A stretch of DNA of 64,000 nucleotides from assembly GCF_905171765.1 (NCBI RefSeq), contig NC_053389.1, forward strand, positions 783,252,772 to 783,316,771. Direction: 5' to 3'. Below the pieces are notes generated by a model. The model was not told the origin of the DNA. It was given only the letters and a program-made list of their open reading frames with translations, and ran no database searches. Positions 1 through 10,843 of the stretch are shown piece by piece. The position numbers were made by a program, and so were the translations under genes. The first letter of the stretch is position 1. The number at the start of each line of letters is the position of its first letter. This DNA comes from Bufo bufo. Its lineage: Eukaryota > Chordata > Amphibia > Anura > Bufonidae.

Positions 1-953
1 TAAATGCCCTCATAGTGCTCCACACCCTCCTTCCTCCTAGTGTCCCCCATAATGTACCAGTATAAAATGCTCCAGTAGATGCCCTCAGTGTCCCCCATAA
101 TTTGCAAGTATAAAATACCCCTTCTTAGTGCCCCCGTAGATGACCCCATAGTACTCCTCTCCCCCCTTCCCCATAGTACCCACCATAATGTGTCCCAGTA
201 TAAAATTGTACTGTACAGAGCACCCATATAAAATACCCCTTCTTTGTGGCCTCAGTAGATGCCCTTATAGTGCCCCCAATCATGTGCCAGTATTAATAAC
301 AGCCCCCCATGTGCCAGTATTAATAACAGCCCCCCATGTGCCAGTATTAATAACAGCCCCCCATGTGCCAGTATTAATAACAGCCCCCCATGTGCCAGTA
401 TTAATAACAGCCCCCCATGTGCCAGTATTAATAACAGCCCCCCCATGTGCCAGCAATAACAGCCCCCCTGTGCCAGCAATAACAGCCACCCTGTGCCAGC
501 AATAACAGCCCCCCCCCCTGTTCCAGTAATAACAGCCCCCCGCCAGTAATAACAGCCCCCCTGTGCCAGTAATAACAGCCCCCCTGCCAGTAATAACAGC
601 CCCCCCGCCAGTAATAACAGCCCCTCTGTGCCAGTAATAACAGCCCCCCCGCCAGTAATAACAGCCCCCCTGTGCCAGTAATAACAGCCCCCCTGTGCCA
701 GTAATAACAGCCCCCCTGTGCCAGTAATAACAGCCCCCCTGTGCCAGTAATAACAGCCCCCCCTCCAGTAATAACAGCCCCCATGTGCCAGTAATAACAG
801 CCCCCCCGTCAGTAATAACAGCCCCCCCGCCAGTAATAACAGCCCCTCTGTGCCAGTAATAACAGCCCCCCCCGCCAGTAATAACAGCCCCCCAGCCAGT
901 AATAACAGCCCCCCCGCCAGTAATAACAGCCCCTCTGTGCCAGTAATAACAGC
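1..953. repeat. Minisatellite, units of about 22-27 bp
   Basis: From about 290 to 440 a 27-bp unit containing GTGCCAGTATTAATAACAG repeats almost perfectly. From 440 to 953 a shorter, about 22-bp unit (CCAGTAATAACAGCCCCC type) repeats with small length changes in the C-run. Positions 1-290 hold more diverged copies of a related pattern (CAGTATAAAAT, TAGATGCCC). Several reading frames stay open across the array only because the period lacks stop codons; they are not genes. Confidence 0.9.
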
Positions 954-1316
954 ATTGTATATATAAAATAAAATAAAAAACACATACTTACCTCCATGTC
1001 AGCGATGCGATGCAGGCCTCTTCTGGCCTGTGTCCTGTGCTGTATGGCTCAGGTGGCGCGATGACGTCATTGCGCCGCCTGCGCCGGCCTCTGATATGCT
1101 GCCGGCCTAGTGCCTGTAGCCTATCAGAGGAAGGGAAAGGGACACGCCTCTCCCTCCCCTGCCGCAGCACAGGCATCTGTATCGCTGTCCTGAGGACGGC
1201 GATACAGATGACTGGAGATGAAAGCTTCCACAATGGAAGCGCTCATCTCCCTGTGCCCCGCAGCCGCAAGCTCGGGGGGGCAATTGCCCCATTGCCCCCC
1301 CCTGGATCCGCCACTG
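1..1316. mobile_element. Right part of a hAT-like element (left end outside window)
   Basis: The sequence ends at CTGGATCCGCCACTG (1302-1316). Its reverse complement, CAGTGGCGGATCCAG, has the CAGTGGCG start common at hAT element ends. The minisatellite lies inside. The left end and the 8-bp duplication cannot be checked because the element starts before the window; the 3' flank to match would be AGTACACA (1317-1324). Confidence 0.4.
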
Positions 1317-1435
1317 AGTACACATCAGGTGATCATCCCTCCCTTCTTCTAGCTTGTGGGCCAATGAAAAGGCTTTGTCACAGCTTAGCAACATCCCTAG
1401 CATTCCAATAGAAAAGTTGCCTACCCCACGCCGGT

Positions 1436-1579
1436 ATTTTGCGCGCATTATACGAATAATACAATGCTAATTTTCGCAATCAAGAATATAATCTCGAATT
1501 CACAAATATATGATGAATATTCTACAAAATAGTCGTGAAATATTGCGAATTCGAATATTGCCCCTGCCGCTCATCACTA
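1436..1579. mobile_element. Terminal fragment of the TAGTGATGAGCG hAT-like family
   Basis: An AT-rich stretch dense in AATATTCG/CGAATATT words ends in CCGCTCATCACTA (1567-1579). The same end closes the complete nested element at 20508-21930, so this is a truncated relative. I found no matching left end. Confidence 0.5.
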
Positions 1580-1850
1580 GTGGAGAAGACAAGATTATCA
1601 GAATTTTCTCTAAATGTTTCTAGGAGATTAGAATCCTATACACTCATCGTCAAGTAAGAACACAGCACAGTGTGTACAGCAGTTTTTTCTTTTTCTTTTT
1701 CTATTATTTAGTAACTACTTTTTATTTCTTCTTGTACTTGTTATGTTTTTAGAATATTTATGAAAAAACTGTAAAATATTTAGAAAAAGGTGAACCTTGT
1801 CTGAATTTACCCTAAAAATTATCTTTTGTGGTCTTAAACATCTTCTTTAA

Positions 1851-2120
1851 GGCCTCATGCACATATATGGATTTTTGGGCCGTGTCCAATGTACATTTTT
1901 TACAGATAGCACCCATTCATATCTATGGGTCTTCAAAAAATGTGCGTCCATATCAATGTGCTGTCCATAATCATTATAAAATATGTCCTATTCTTGTCCA
2001 TCTTGGGAACAAGAATAGGCATTTCTACAAAGAAGTTGTGGCATGCACATGGCCATTTCTATATTTTGTGGATCAACGGTTTGAAGACTGCAAATTACAT
2101 ATGGTCATGTACATGTAGCC
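1851..2120. mobile_element. Short nonautonomous element with TAA duplication (Harbinger-like)
   Basis: Imperfect inverted ends, GGCCTCATGCACATATATGG at the left and the reverse complement of ATATGGTCATGTACATGTAGCC at the right, are flanked by TAA (1848-1850 and 2121-2123). A 3-bp TWA duplication is typical of PIF/Harbinger elements. There is no coding capacity. Confidence 0.55.
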
Positions 2121-2340
2121 TAAATAAGAGGCCTACAGAACTGTGATGGTTGCTACTTGGAAATAGACTGTTTGATTGTGGCTATGAATGGGGAGGGCTT
2201 AAAGGAACACTAAATCTCCCAAAGATCGCAGTTTACTGCAAAGCTCTAAAATACATTTATTAGTTAGATTACTGTATTGTATGAGCACATGGTATTAACC
2301 AGCCATATTTTAAGCAACTACTAGATGGAGATGGTGTCAC

Positions 2341-3230
2341 CCTATATATAAAATAGGTCAGAGCCAGTCTATTCAGTTTAGAGCCTAGCTAGGTCTAGAG
2401 AGAGAAAGCACATGAGAAAATGTGAAGCTGACAGGCCAGCTCATCCTGGGCCTGGACCCATTAAGGATAGAGAAAGAACACCTATATAAATTGGACAAGG
2501 TGTCAGAGAGGTGTAGAGAAAGACCAGAAGAAGCAACCAATCCACAAAGGACTTATATATTCTACAGCAAACAGGAGGAGCCTCAGGTGCCTGAAGACAC
2601 TACACAGTTTGACCCACCTGCGCATGCCTCCAGATCCCAAGGTGGAAACATGGAAAAGCAACCTGTCTAAAGAATATAGCAGAAGAGTTATGCCTGATGT
2701 TGCGGGGAACACCCTCTGGGTTGCAAGACAAAGACTTTGGCGACACTATGGGTAATGGGAATAAGTATACCCCACATCTGGATGCCCAAGTCAGAGTCAG
2801 ATAGTGAGGTGCAGAATAAGAAGGATTGTTCTATCTATTATAAAGTGATACCGCTTTTGGCCAATTGCCACCGATGCAGCTGTGAGAACTGTAACATCTG
2901 AGGATACTGCATTCCTGTGTAATGTTTTATTGCAAGTAAGAACTGTCCTGAACCATTCTGCAGAACAACTGTCTCATCATTGCTTCCTTCACTGCATTTG
3001 CACTGAAAAGTGCTGGCATCACAACAAAAGGGACCCTGCCTCGCACCATAAAACCATCAACACCAAGGGCACCTCGACCTTAGGAGGATCCCAAGAACTG
3101 AATTATGCCCCGAATGGAAGAACTGATGTGCCCTTCTTGTCACTGCACAAGCCCAGGGAGCTTCAGAATCGTGTGTACAAATACTACTACACCCATGTGC
3201 ATGTCCCTAAAGCCTGGGTGCTCTAGGTGC
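2341..3230 (+). other. Unclassified promoter-like and transcript-like block
   Basis: A TATA-like stretch (CCTATATATAAAATAGG, near 2341) is followed by two short open frames, 2422-2670 (82 residues) and 2882-3226 (about 114 residues). I recognise no domain in either. The layout resembles a small LTR or another pol II-driven repeat, but I found no paired terminal repeat. Left unassigned. Confidence 0.2.
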
Positions 3231-3465
3231 TGCAAATGCTTATAGTACAATGTAATGAATATAATACACTCAGTTCAGCTACATGTCATGATAGCACTGT
3301 ATCAAAACTAGTTTCCAGACTCAGCTCTGCAGATGTATCCACCCCTACTTCGGCTCAAATTTAGTTACAGACTCCAGTCTCTTATTAAACAAATTCAATA
3401 CAATAAACCTTGACAGACAGCAACACACAACACAATCACTAGGTGGCTGCAAATTGACACATATA

Positions 3466-5028
3466 CAGGGAGTGCAGAATTATTAGGCAAGTTGTATTTT
3501 TGATGATTAATTTTATTATTGAACAACAACCATGTTCTCAATGAACCCAAAAAACTCATTAATATCAAAGCTGAATATTTTTGGAAGGAGTTTTTAGTTT
3601 GTTTTTAGTTTTAGCTATTTTAGGGGGATATCTGTGTGTGCAGGTGACTATTACTGTGCATAATTATTAGGCAACTTAACAAAAAACAAATATATACCCA
3701 TTTCAATTATTTATTTTTACCAGTGAAACCAATATAACATCTCAACATTCACAAATATACATTTCTGACATTCAAAAACAAAACAAAAACAAATCAGTGA
3801 CCAATATAGCCACCTTTCTTTGCAAGGACACTCAAAAGCCTGCCATCCATGGATTCTGTCAGTGTTTTGATCTGTTCACCATCAACATTGCGTGCAGCAG
3901 CAACCACAGCCTCCCAGACACTGTTCAGAGAGGTGTACTGTTTTCCCTCCTTGTAAATCTCACATTTGATGATGGACCACAAGTTCTCAATGGGGTTCAG
4001 ATCAGGTGAACAAGGAGGCCATGTCATTAGATTTTCTTCTTTTATACCCTTTCTTGCCAGCCACGCTGTGGAGTACTTGGACGCGTGTGATGGAGCACTG
4101 TCCTGCATGAAAATCCTGTTTTTCTTGAAGGATGCAGACTTCTTCCTGTACCACTGCTTGAAGAAGGTGTCTTCCAGAAACTGGCAGTAGGACTGGGAGT
4201 TGAGCTTGACTCCATCCTCAACCCGAAAAGGCCCCACAAGCTCATCTTTGATGATACCAGCCCAAACCAGTACTCCACCTCCACCTTGCTGGCGTCTGAG
4301 TCGGACTGGAGCTCTCTGCCCTTTACCAATCCAGCCACGGGCCCATCCATCTGGCCCATCAAGACTCACTCTCATTTCATCAGTCCATAAAACCTTAGAA
4401 AAATCAGTCTTGAGATATTTCTTGGCCCAGTCTTGATGTTTCAGCTTGTGTGTCTTGTTCAGTGGTGGTCGTCTTTCAGCCTTTCTTACCTTGGCCATGT
4501 CTCTGAGTATTGCACACCTTGTGCTTTTGGGCACTCCAGTGATGTTGCAGCTCTGAAATATGGCCAAACTGGTGGCAAGTGGCATCTTGGCAGCTGCACG
4601 CTTGACTTTTCTCAGTTCATGGGCAGTTATTTTGCGCCTTGGTTTTTCCACACGCTTCTTGCGACCCTGTTGACTATTTTGAATGAAACGCTTGATTGTT
4701 CGATGATCACGCTTCAGAAGCTTTGCAATTTTAAGAGTGCTGCATCCCTCTGCAAGATATCTCACTATTTTTAACTTTTCTGAGCCTGTCAAGTCCTTCT
4801 TTTGACCCATTTTGCCAAAGGAAAGGAAGTTGCCTAATAATTATGCACACCTAATATAGGGTGTTGATGTCATTAGACCACACCCCTTCTCATTACAGAG
4901 ATGCACATCACCTAATATGCTTAATTGGTAGTAGGCTTTCGAGCCTATACAGCTTGGAGTAAGACAACATGCATAAAGAGGATGATGTGGTCAAAATACT
5001 AATTTGCCTAATAATTCTGCACTCCCTG
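3466..5028 (-). mobile_element. Complete Tc1-like element, copy 1 (DD37E type)
   Basis: 1563 bp with inverted ends beginning CAGGGAGTGCAGAATTATTA and TA target duplications at 3464-3465 and 5029-5030. Each end has an outer repeat and a second, inner copy of the motif, TGCATAATTATTAGGCAACT (near 3656 and 4830). This is the inverted-repeat/direct-repeat layout of many Tc1-like elements. It encloses one open transposase on the minus strand. Copy 2 at 50926-52488 has exactly the same length. Confidence 0.95.
3794..4810 (-). CDS. Tc1-like transposase, 338 residues, DD37E
   Basis: This is a cut-and-paste transposase, expected to bind the element ends and cut and join DNA in the nucleus. The frame is uninterrupted from an ATG just inside the inner terminal repeat. 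The N-terminal third has the paired helix-turn-helix layout of the family (SEKLKIVRYLAEG, KLLKRDHRTIKRFI). The catalytic residues are D144 (LWTDEM), D237 (FMQD) and E275 (NPIEN), so 37 residues separate the second and third acids, against 34 in classical Tc1 and Sleeping Beauty. A DD37E Tc1-like lineage has been described in vertebrates; that placement is from memory. It differs from copy 2 at eight residues (13, 59, 89, 125, 194, 232, 238, 330). One change puts Ser at 238, right after the second Asp, where copy 2 has the usual Asn, so this copy may be impaired. Confidence 0.93.
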   Translation of the reverse strand: MGQKKDLTGSEKLKIVRYLAEGCSTLKIAKLLKRDHRTIKRFIQNSQQGRKKRVEKPRRKITAHELRKVKRAAAKMPLATSLAIFQSCNITGVPKSTRCAILRDMAKVRKAERRPPLNKTHKLKHQDWAKKYLKTDFSKVLWTDEMRVSLDGPDGWARGWIGKGQRAPVRLRRQQGGGGVLVWAGIIKDELVGPFRVEDGVKLNSQSYCQFLEDTFFKQWYRKKSASFKKNRIFMQDSAPSHASKYSTAWLARKGIKEENLMTWPPCSPDLNPIENLWSIIKCEIYKEGKQYTSLNSVWEAVVAAARNVDGEQIKTLTESMDGRLLSVLAKKGGYIGH

Positions 5029-5030
5029 TA

Positions 5031-5807
5031 GTACAGACATCTCATGACACAGTATCACAAAATCATGTTTTCTAAAAAATAAAAGCTATGAATCTCACAT
5101 CACACTTCTCAGGACAGGTTGTGTTAAGAGGGAAAAAAAAGGAAAGAACATATCTGTACCATATCTGCCAATCATTAACTCTGTCAATAAGCATTTGCTG
5201 ACCAAAAACCCTATGTTTTTTTAAAGGTTATCCAGGAATACCACATTTTCCGTTGATTCCTACAGCCTGCCACTGCTATAGAAAGATTAATACTCATCTT
5301 CTCCCTAATGCTACGGTGCTGCATGCTGCCTCCCACATGTTCATTTTATGGTCCGCAGCTTGTTTACCTGCATGGTCGCCTTCTCCACTGCAGCCAACCA
5401 CTGGCTTCAGCTGTGATGTGTCTCTTATAGGCAAGTGACTGCTGAAGCCAGCCGTTGGCTGCCAGCAAGGGAAACAGCATCTTTAAAACCCATAAGCCCG
5501 ATCCATCTTTACCTTGACATCTAGCATTAAAGGAGAGTCAAGAAGCCCCATGACAGTTAGATGTTTGACCAGTCCAGTCGAAGTCATAGGGTTCAGTTGA
5601 CATGTATATAATGTGTTAACATTAGAACAGTAGTCTACATCATGCAATTTATATTTTTCAGGGAAAGCGTCTCAATAAAATGTGGCAGAAGGGCCTATAG
5701 ATCCCCTTAGGAGATTGGTAAAAATAAGCTGAAACTTTGGGAAACATTTCTAACTAGTTCAGTTATTGCTAATGAGACGCAGTGAGGTTCAGTCTACTTC
5801 ATTTAGA
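5031..5807. other. No gene seen; one possible TTAA element end
   Basis: A TTAAAGGTTATCCAGG motif at about 5223 looks like the left end of the TTAAAGG miniature-element family seen elsewhere in the window. No partner end was found. The short open frames have no recognisable content. Confidence 0.4.
5793..5807 (+). repeat. Left target-site duplication of the inverted insertion
   Basis: TCTACTTCATTTAGA here matches TCTACTTCATTGAGA at 7155-7169 in 14 of 15 bases. The copies lie immediately outside the palindromic block. Confidence 0.65.
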
Positions 5808-7154
5808 AAAAATACAAATGCAATAGCACTCTGCAACCAGCACTCTGCCCTGCCTCTATGCTGGATGTTGAATGAGGCATTGGTGTACATTTTGGCCAAA
5901 GCGTAATAAGCCACTCACCACGTCAAGGTCGCCTCTATGAGTGGTCCCTAACACTAGTACCTACCTGTTATGGGCCATGATAGCCACACAAAGTCCAGGG
6001 AGCGCAGGCACAGCATGCACACCAGGCACACTCTGCTTTTAACCCCGTCCGGTGCCGTGACAGCTTTCATCGGATCCAGGGATGCAAGTACCAACATGCA
6101 TGCTGAGCCCACTATATACTTCTCCTGGAGCCAAATGGCTACTGGTAGGCGCTGTAAAAGCAGACTCAGTTTTATACTGACTTTAAAACCAGCCTCCAGG
6201 GCAGACTAACTGGTCAGGTGTGCATGACTGCATGGAGATCGCCACGCCTTCAATATATACTACAAAGAAAAAATGTGGGGGGTTCAGTCAGCACAACCCT
6301 GTATGCAGGTGCACATTGCTATGGCGAAATACACATACAAACGCAAAAACACAAATGCAATAGCACTCTGCAACCAGCACTCTGCCCTGCCTCTATGCTG
6401 GATGTTGAATGAGGCATTGGTGTACATTTTGGCCAAAGCGTAATAAGCCACTCACCACGTCAAGGTCGCCTCTAAGAGTGGTCCCTAACACTAGTACCTG
6501 GTTGCAGAGTGCTGGTTGCAGAGTGCTATTGCATTTGTGTTTTTGCGTTTGTATGTGTATTTCGCCATAGCAATGTGCACCTGCATACAGGGTTGTGCTG
6601 ACTGAACCCCCCACATTTTTTCTTTGTAGTATATATTGGAGACGTGGCGATCTCCATGCAGTCATGCACACCTGACCAGTTAGTCTGCCCTGGAGGCTGG
6701 TTTTAAAGTCAGTATAAAACTGAGTCTGCTTTTACAGCGCCTACCAGTAGCCATTTGGCTCCAGGAGAAGTATATAGTGGGCTCAGCATGCATGTTGGTA
6801 CTTGCATCCCTGGATCCGATGAAAGCTGTCACGGCACTGGACGGGGTTAAAAGCAGAGTGTGCCTGGCGTGCATGCTGTGCCTGCACTCCCTGGACTTTG
6901 TGTCGCTATCATGGCCCATAACAGGTAGGTACTAGTGCTAGGGACCACTCATAGAGGCGACCTTGACGTGGTGAGTGGCTTATTATGCTTTGGCCAAAAT
7001 GTACACCAATGCCTCATTCAACATCCAGCATAGAGGCAGGGCAGAGTGCTGGTTGCAGAGTGCTATTGCATTTGTGTTTTTGCGTTTGTATGTGTATTTC
7101 GCCATAGCGATGTGCACCTGCATACAGGGTTGTGCTGACTGAACCCCCTACATT
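5808..7154. mobile_element. Inverted, partly tandem retroelement-like insertion
   Basis: A unit of about 537 bp starting ACAAATGCAATAGC begins at about 5814 and begins again at about 6351. From about 6500 the same material runs in reverse complement to about 7150, so the block is a near-perfect palindrome with a tandem half-unit. It is flanked by a 15-bp direct repeat with one mismatch. Long, variable target duplications and inverted-plus-tandem copies fit target-primed reverse transcription, as in Penelope-like or LINE insertion, better than a DNA transposon. No protein domain is recognised. Short frames on the two arms are mirror copies of each other (for example 6218-6412 and 6393-6671). 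Confidence 0.6.
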
Positions 7155-7169
7155 TCTACTTCATTGAGA
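7155..7169 (+). repeat. Right target-site duplication of the inverted insertion
   Basis: This is the partner of 5793-5807; the single difference is T/G at the twelfth base. Confidence 0.65.
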
Positions 7170-10100
7170 GTCGGTATCTGTCTGCTGGAGGACCAGGTGT
7201 CCCCTTTAGGAGGATACTGAATACTTTGAACTCCATGTCCGTGTCACCAGGTCTTAGAACCCATTTATCTTCCCACGGCTAGCATTGATTTCACAGCATA
7301 GCTATAATTACACTGCAAAGTGCACAGAGGTTGTATCAGACTCTGCGGATAATAACAGGGCCCAGCTGACGGGCGAAGGAAATAAGGGCCTAATTGTTCT
7401 GCTGAGTAGAGTAGTGTAATCCTGACGCTGATTTATTAGAGACCTGCTTAAATAACATCGGGCCTGCCATGAGGGAGGAAATGGGCACAACAATGAAGGG
7501 AAGGTTTAATTTGATAGAAACATTATATAAGGTCACATTCACTTCAGGTAATTTACATGTCAAGGCAGTATCACAGGAAGGCAGGAGAAAGTAAGACGAT
7601 TCATTTATTACTCTTGAATAATAAATACTTTTAATTATTTCCTAAAAACCCTTTGTTTGAAATCCAGCTTCATATTTTTGTGTGGGTGAGGTAAGAAAAT
7701 GCACAGCTTAGTTAAGTCTGACCACTGCTTACCACCGGTATATTACAGGCTGCAAGTTGTGAGATGTGGCCTCCATGAATCAGACTTGTTTTTCAAGCAT
7801 ATTCCACAGATGCTCATTGGGATTCAACACCTTAAAATATTTGCCCTGTTCTTCGAACCATTTCTGTTTTTTGTTTTTTCAGTATGGCGAAGTGATCCAC
7901 TGTTTGTTATGACTGACACCTATCATCACCAGCAACACATTTTGAAGCAACCTATGCATTAGTGGAATCGGACCAGGTGGGCTAGCATTCCCCAGGTGCA
8001 TCATTGAGCCTTGACTTTGTTGCAGGTTCACTATTTTTCCTTCCGTGGACCTCTTTGGTAGATACTAACACATCAGAAACACACCACAAGGCCTGTCATT
8101 TTGGAGATGATCTTACCTACTGTACTTATCTAGACATCACAATTTGGCCCTTTTTCAAATTCATTTAGATACTTACACTTGCCCATTTTTTCTGCCCCCC
8201 AGACGTCAGCTTCCATTGTCATGAGATAATCAATTTTATCTACTTTACCTGTCATTGGTTTTAATGTGACTAATCTGCGTATTTTCAATGGACCTTTCTG
8301 ATAAGGAAGAAATTGTACAATGTGGAGAACCTATTTAAAGCTTGGTCTTCACGGGACAGTCTGATGCAGCACCACAGCTTTGCCCATCTGCATGAATTTG
8401 AAGATAATACCTCTGTTAGTGTGCAAATTTGATTGGCAATTGGCTCCCATGGAAGGTCGACATTGAGATCACCACACTGCGGTCAGCCCGTGGAGAAGAA
8501 GCCTTAAGGGTTCCCATCCTGGACCCACAACTCTCAGGATATGCCATAAATATCCAAAATGAGAATACCCCTTCAAGCCTTAATGCATTGTGTCACAAAG
8601 AGAAGATGTACAGTACATAGGACCTTGAAAGTACTTGGAAAAGGAGACAGACAACCAGTTCAGATACAGAAATGCAGGGCCACCATAAGGGCAGTACAGT
8701 GTCTTAACACTGTACACAGTCAACACAGTGTCTTAACACTGTATCACAACAGACTTGATCTTAGAGCCAGACATGACGAGCGTCTACAATAAATGTTTAA
8801 ATACATGCAAAGCTGCTCGGTGGATGTGGAGACTCTGAGAAGCTTATTGGCAATATTTGACCTGCATGCAAATGTTTTCTTTCAAGGACAATTTAACTCA
8901 CGCAGGTATTTTAATTAGCGCCGGAGTTGATTTGACAGTTAAAAGCTTCAATCCTCCTCAACAGCTTTAGACTTCAGTGGAAACAGACATGAAGTACTTA
9001 GTTGTTCAGCAACTTTGAAGACTGAAAGATGCCTACAAAGAACAAATGTCTCGGGATTGTTTTAGTAATAAATGGGTTGAACTGAGCAGTTTTTGGCGTG
9101 CACCGATAACTCTACATACAGTATAATGTCATGGGGATCTGGGACTAATAAGACAATAAGATTCCTTGCTGTTTGCACCCACTGAGTCCCTCATTTGAAC
9201 CCCAACTGTAGACAAGCATGTCCTAAGCATGGGGATAAAGCGGCCCAATTAGGCATCTTAGGCAAGTGAGTAAAGGTGCGCTTAGTCAAATGCAGATATT
9301 CCTCCCACCTCAACTATACATATGCACACTTGGCTGACTATGTATTTTTTTAAGTGGGGAGTGGAGAGAAAAACATCAACATTTCCAATCCTTTCATCAC
9401 CAACATCATCCTTCGTGAGAGACTCAGAAGAATCCCATACACATAAGATAGTTGTCTGGTCCCGCCATAATTGGTGGATTTGGTCAACTTTTATATATGG
9501 TGAGGTACCACATACCATAACCGTGGTGACAACATGAAAGTCGCACCAAGAGTAGACAAGAGATTGTTACTTCACATTTCATTTCAACATATGAATATAC
9601 TTTCATGTAAATGGCATGCTGCATTTATAGAGCCATGTACGTTGGTGGTCATTGTCGGAATGGAGTTTCCTGGGCCAACCCTCCATCTAGAACATGTACT
9701 GTATGTTAGTTTTTGATTGCATAATAATCATGGTTGTTCACATTGCGCACAAGTAGGACATAGCACAAAGTTTAAGACTCTTTTTACACCTATATTGTGA
9801 CTTTTATTTACACAATGGATTGCAACACCTCTGATGGACTCCATTGACTTATAGGGCCAATCAGCTTCCATGCTGGTTTCATAATGCATTTTTACTTTTG
9901 GCTGAACCATCTTAATGACTACTACTGCTCCTTTCCATACTGACCCTAAGCATCCAACCCTGACCTCAAACTGTTTATCACATTGCATGTACTCACTCTG
10001 CCCTAACCATGTCCTGTCCCTTACTACGGTTTTGCTTGATGCCTTAGTGCTCCACATCTGTGTCTCTTGACCCCTGTCTGTCAGCAACCACTGAACAGAG

Positions 10101-10389
10101 ACTACACCCTGAAGTAGTGGCCCGTCAGTTCCCCTGCATCTGAGTTCGAAGCCCTGTACATGGGTTAAAGTTTGAAAACCAATGGTCCACTTATTCTACT
10201 TGGGGGTAGGCCCAAGTGAAATCTGTTAAGTTTACACAGTGTACACACATCAGCTTCATTTCAAAATGGAAGATGAATGACAATTTATTGTATAAGCCCA
10301 GACTACGTAGGCCTATGTGTGTAGAAACAGAGGTCAGTTTGGTCATGCTTTGTATGACATATTTGCTGGAAGTTTGCTTAAGAAAACTA
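7170..10389. other. Mostly unique-looking noncoding DNA with two enhancer-like stretches
   Basis: No convincing coding region is visible. Positions 7330-7480 and 8800-9010 read as non-repetitive sequence with homeodomain-type and octamer-type words (CTAATTGTTC, ATGCAAAT, TTTTAATTAGC). They are candidates for conserved noncoding elements, not demonstrated ones. A short local duplication (CAGTGTCTTAACACTGTA type) lies at 8690-8745. Confidence 0.35.
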
Positions 10390-10654
10390 TGGCATGTAAC
10401 TATGGCCAAATCAGAGACGTCCATCTGTAGACAACTGTTTAAAAATTGTTGCCCATCAGTAGTAGAAAGCGGGGTTCTGGTTGGCTGGGTGAAATGCCTT
10501 ATAAGCAGCTGTCTACAGATGGATGTCTCTATGTCTCTGGTTTGGCCAGTATGAGCTAATTTGTATAATCTTTCCATGGAGCTTTGCCTAAAATATGTCT
10601 GCCACTTTGTCCCTTCAATGAGAAACAGTTCCGCATTTGACAAACCAAAATCTT

Positions 10655-10720
10655 GCTCAGTCTGCACTGATGAGAGACAATAACCCTGAAACAGAGCTGT
10701 CTATGCATGTGTGTCTCTGG
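10655..10720 (+). ncRNA. Type I hammerhead ribozyme motif with intact core
   Basis: CTGATGA starts at 10667, then a short stem II ending CCCT, then GAAA (10688-10691). Next comes a small stem III, CAG-AG-CTG, that closes on T10700, with C10701 as the cleavage-site residue (GTC). The invariant core positions C3, U4, G5, A6, G8, A9, G12, A13, A14 and the A15.1-U16.1 pair are all present. Predicted cleavage falls between 10701 and 10702. Weak points are one stem II mismatch (A where related copies have G) and a stem I with wobble pairs and one mismatch. Self-cleavage is an inference. Short stem III forms in animal retroelements often work as dimers. Confidence 0.6.
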
Positions 10721-10843
10721 GTATGAGCTAATTTGCACACTTTTTTCCATGGAGCTTTGCCTGAAATATGTCTGCTGCTTTGTCTGTTCAATGAGAAACA
10801 GTATCATAGGGGAAAAAACTGAGGATCTTCTCGGCATTGCTAG

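Noticed and set aside
252..997. Minus-strand frames of 118-243 residues rich in LLLLAGG/CYYW
   Set aside because: Produced by the 22-27 bp minisatellite period; several overlapping frames are open at once.
2882..3226. 114-residue frame as a host gene exon
   Set aside because: No recognisable domain, no clear splice signals and unremarkable composition; kept only as part of an unclassified block.
4042..4774. Plus-strand and shifted frames across the Tc1 transposase
   Set aside because: Shadows of the real minus-strand transposase; mirror copies appear in the second element.
8750..8790. Short resemblance to U2 snRNA (ACTTGATCTTAG on the plus strand)
   Set aside because: The match is only about a dozen bases, and the surrounding U2 sequence is not there.
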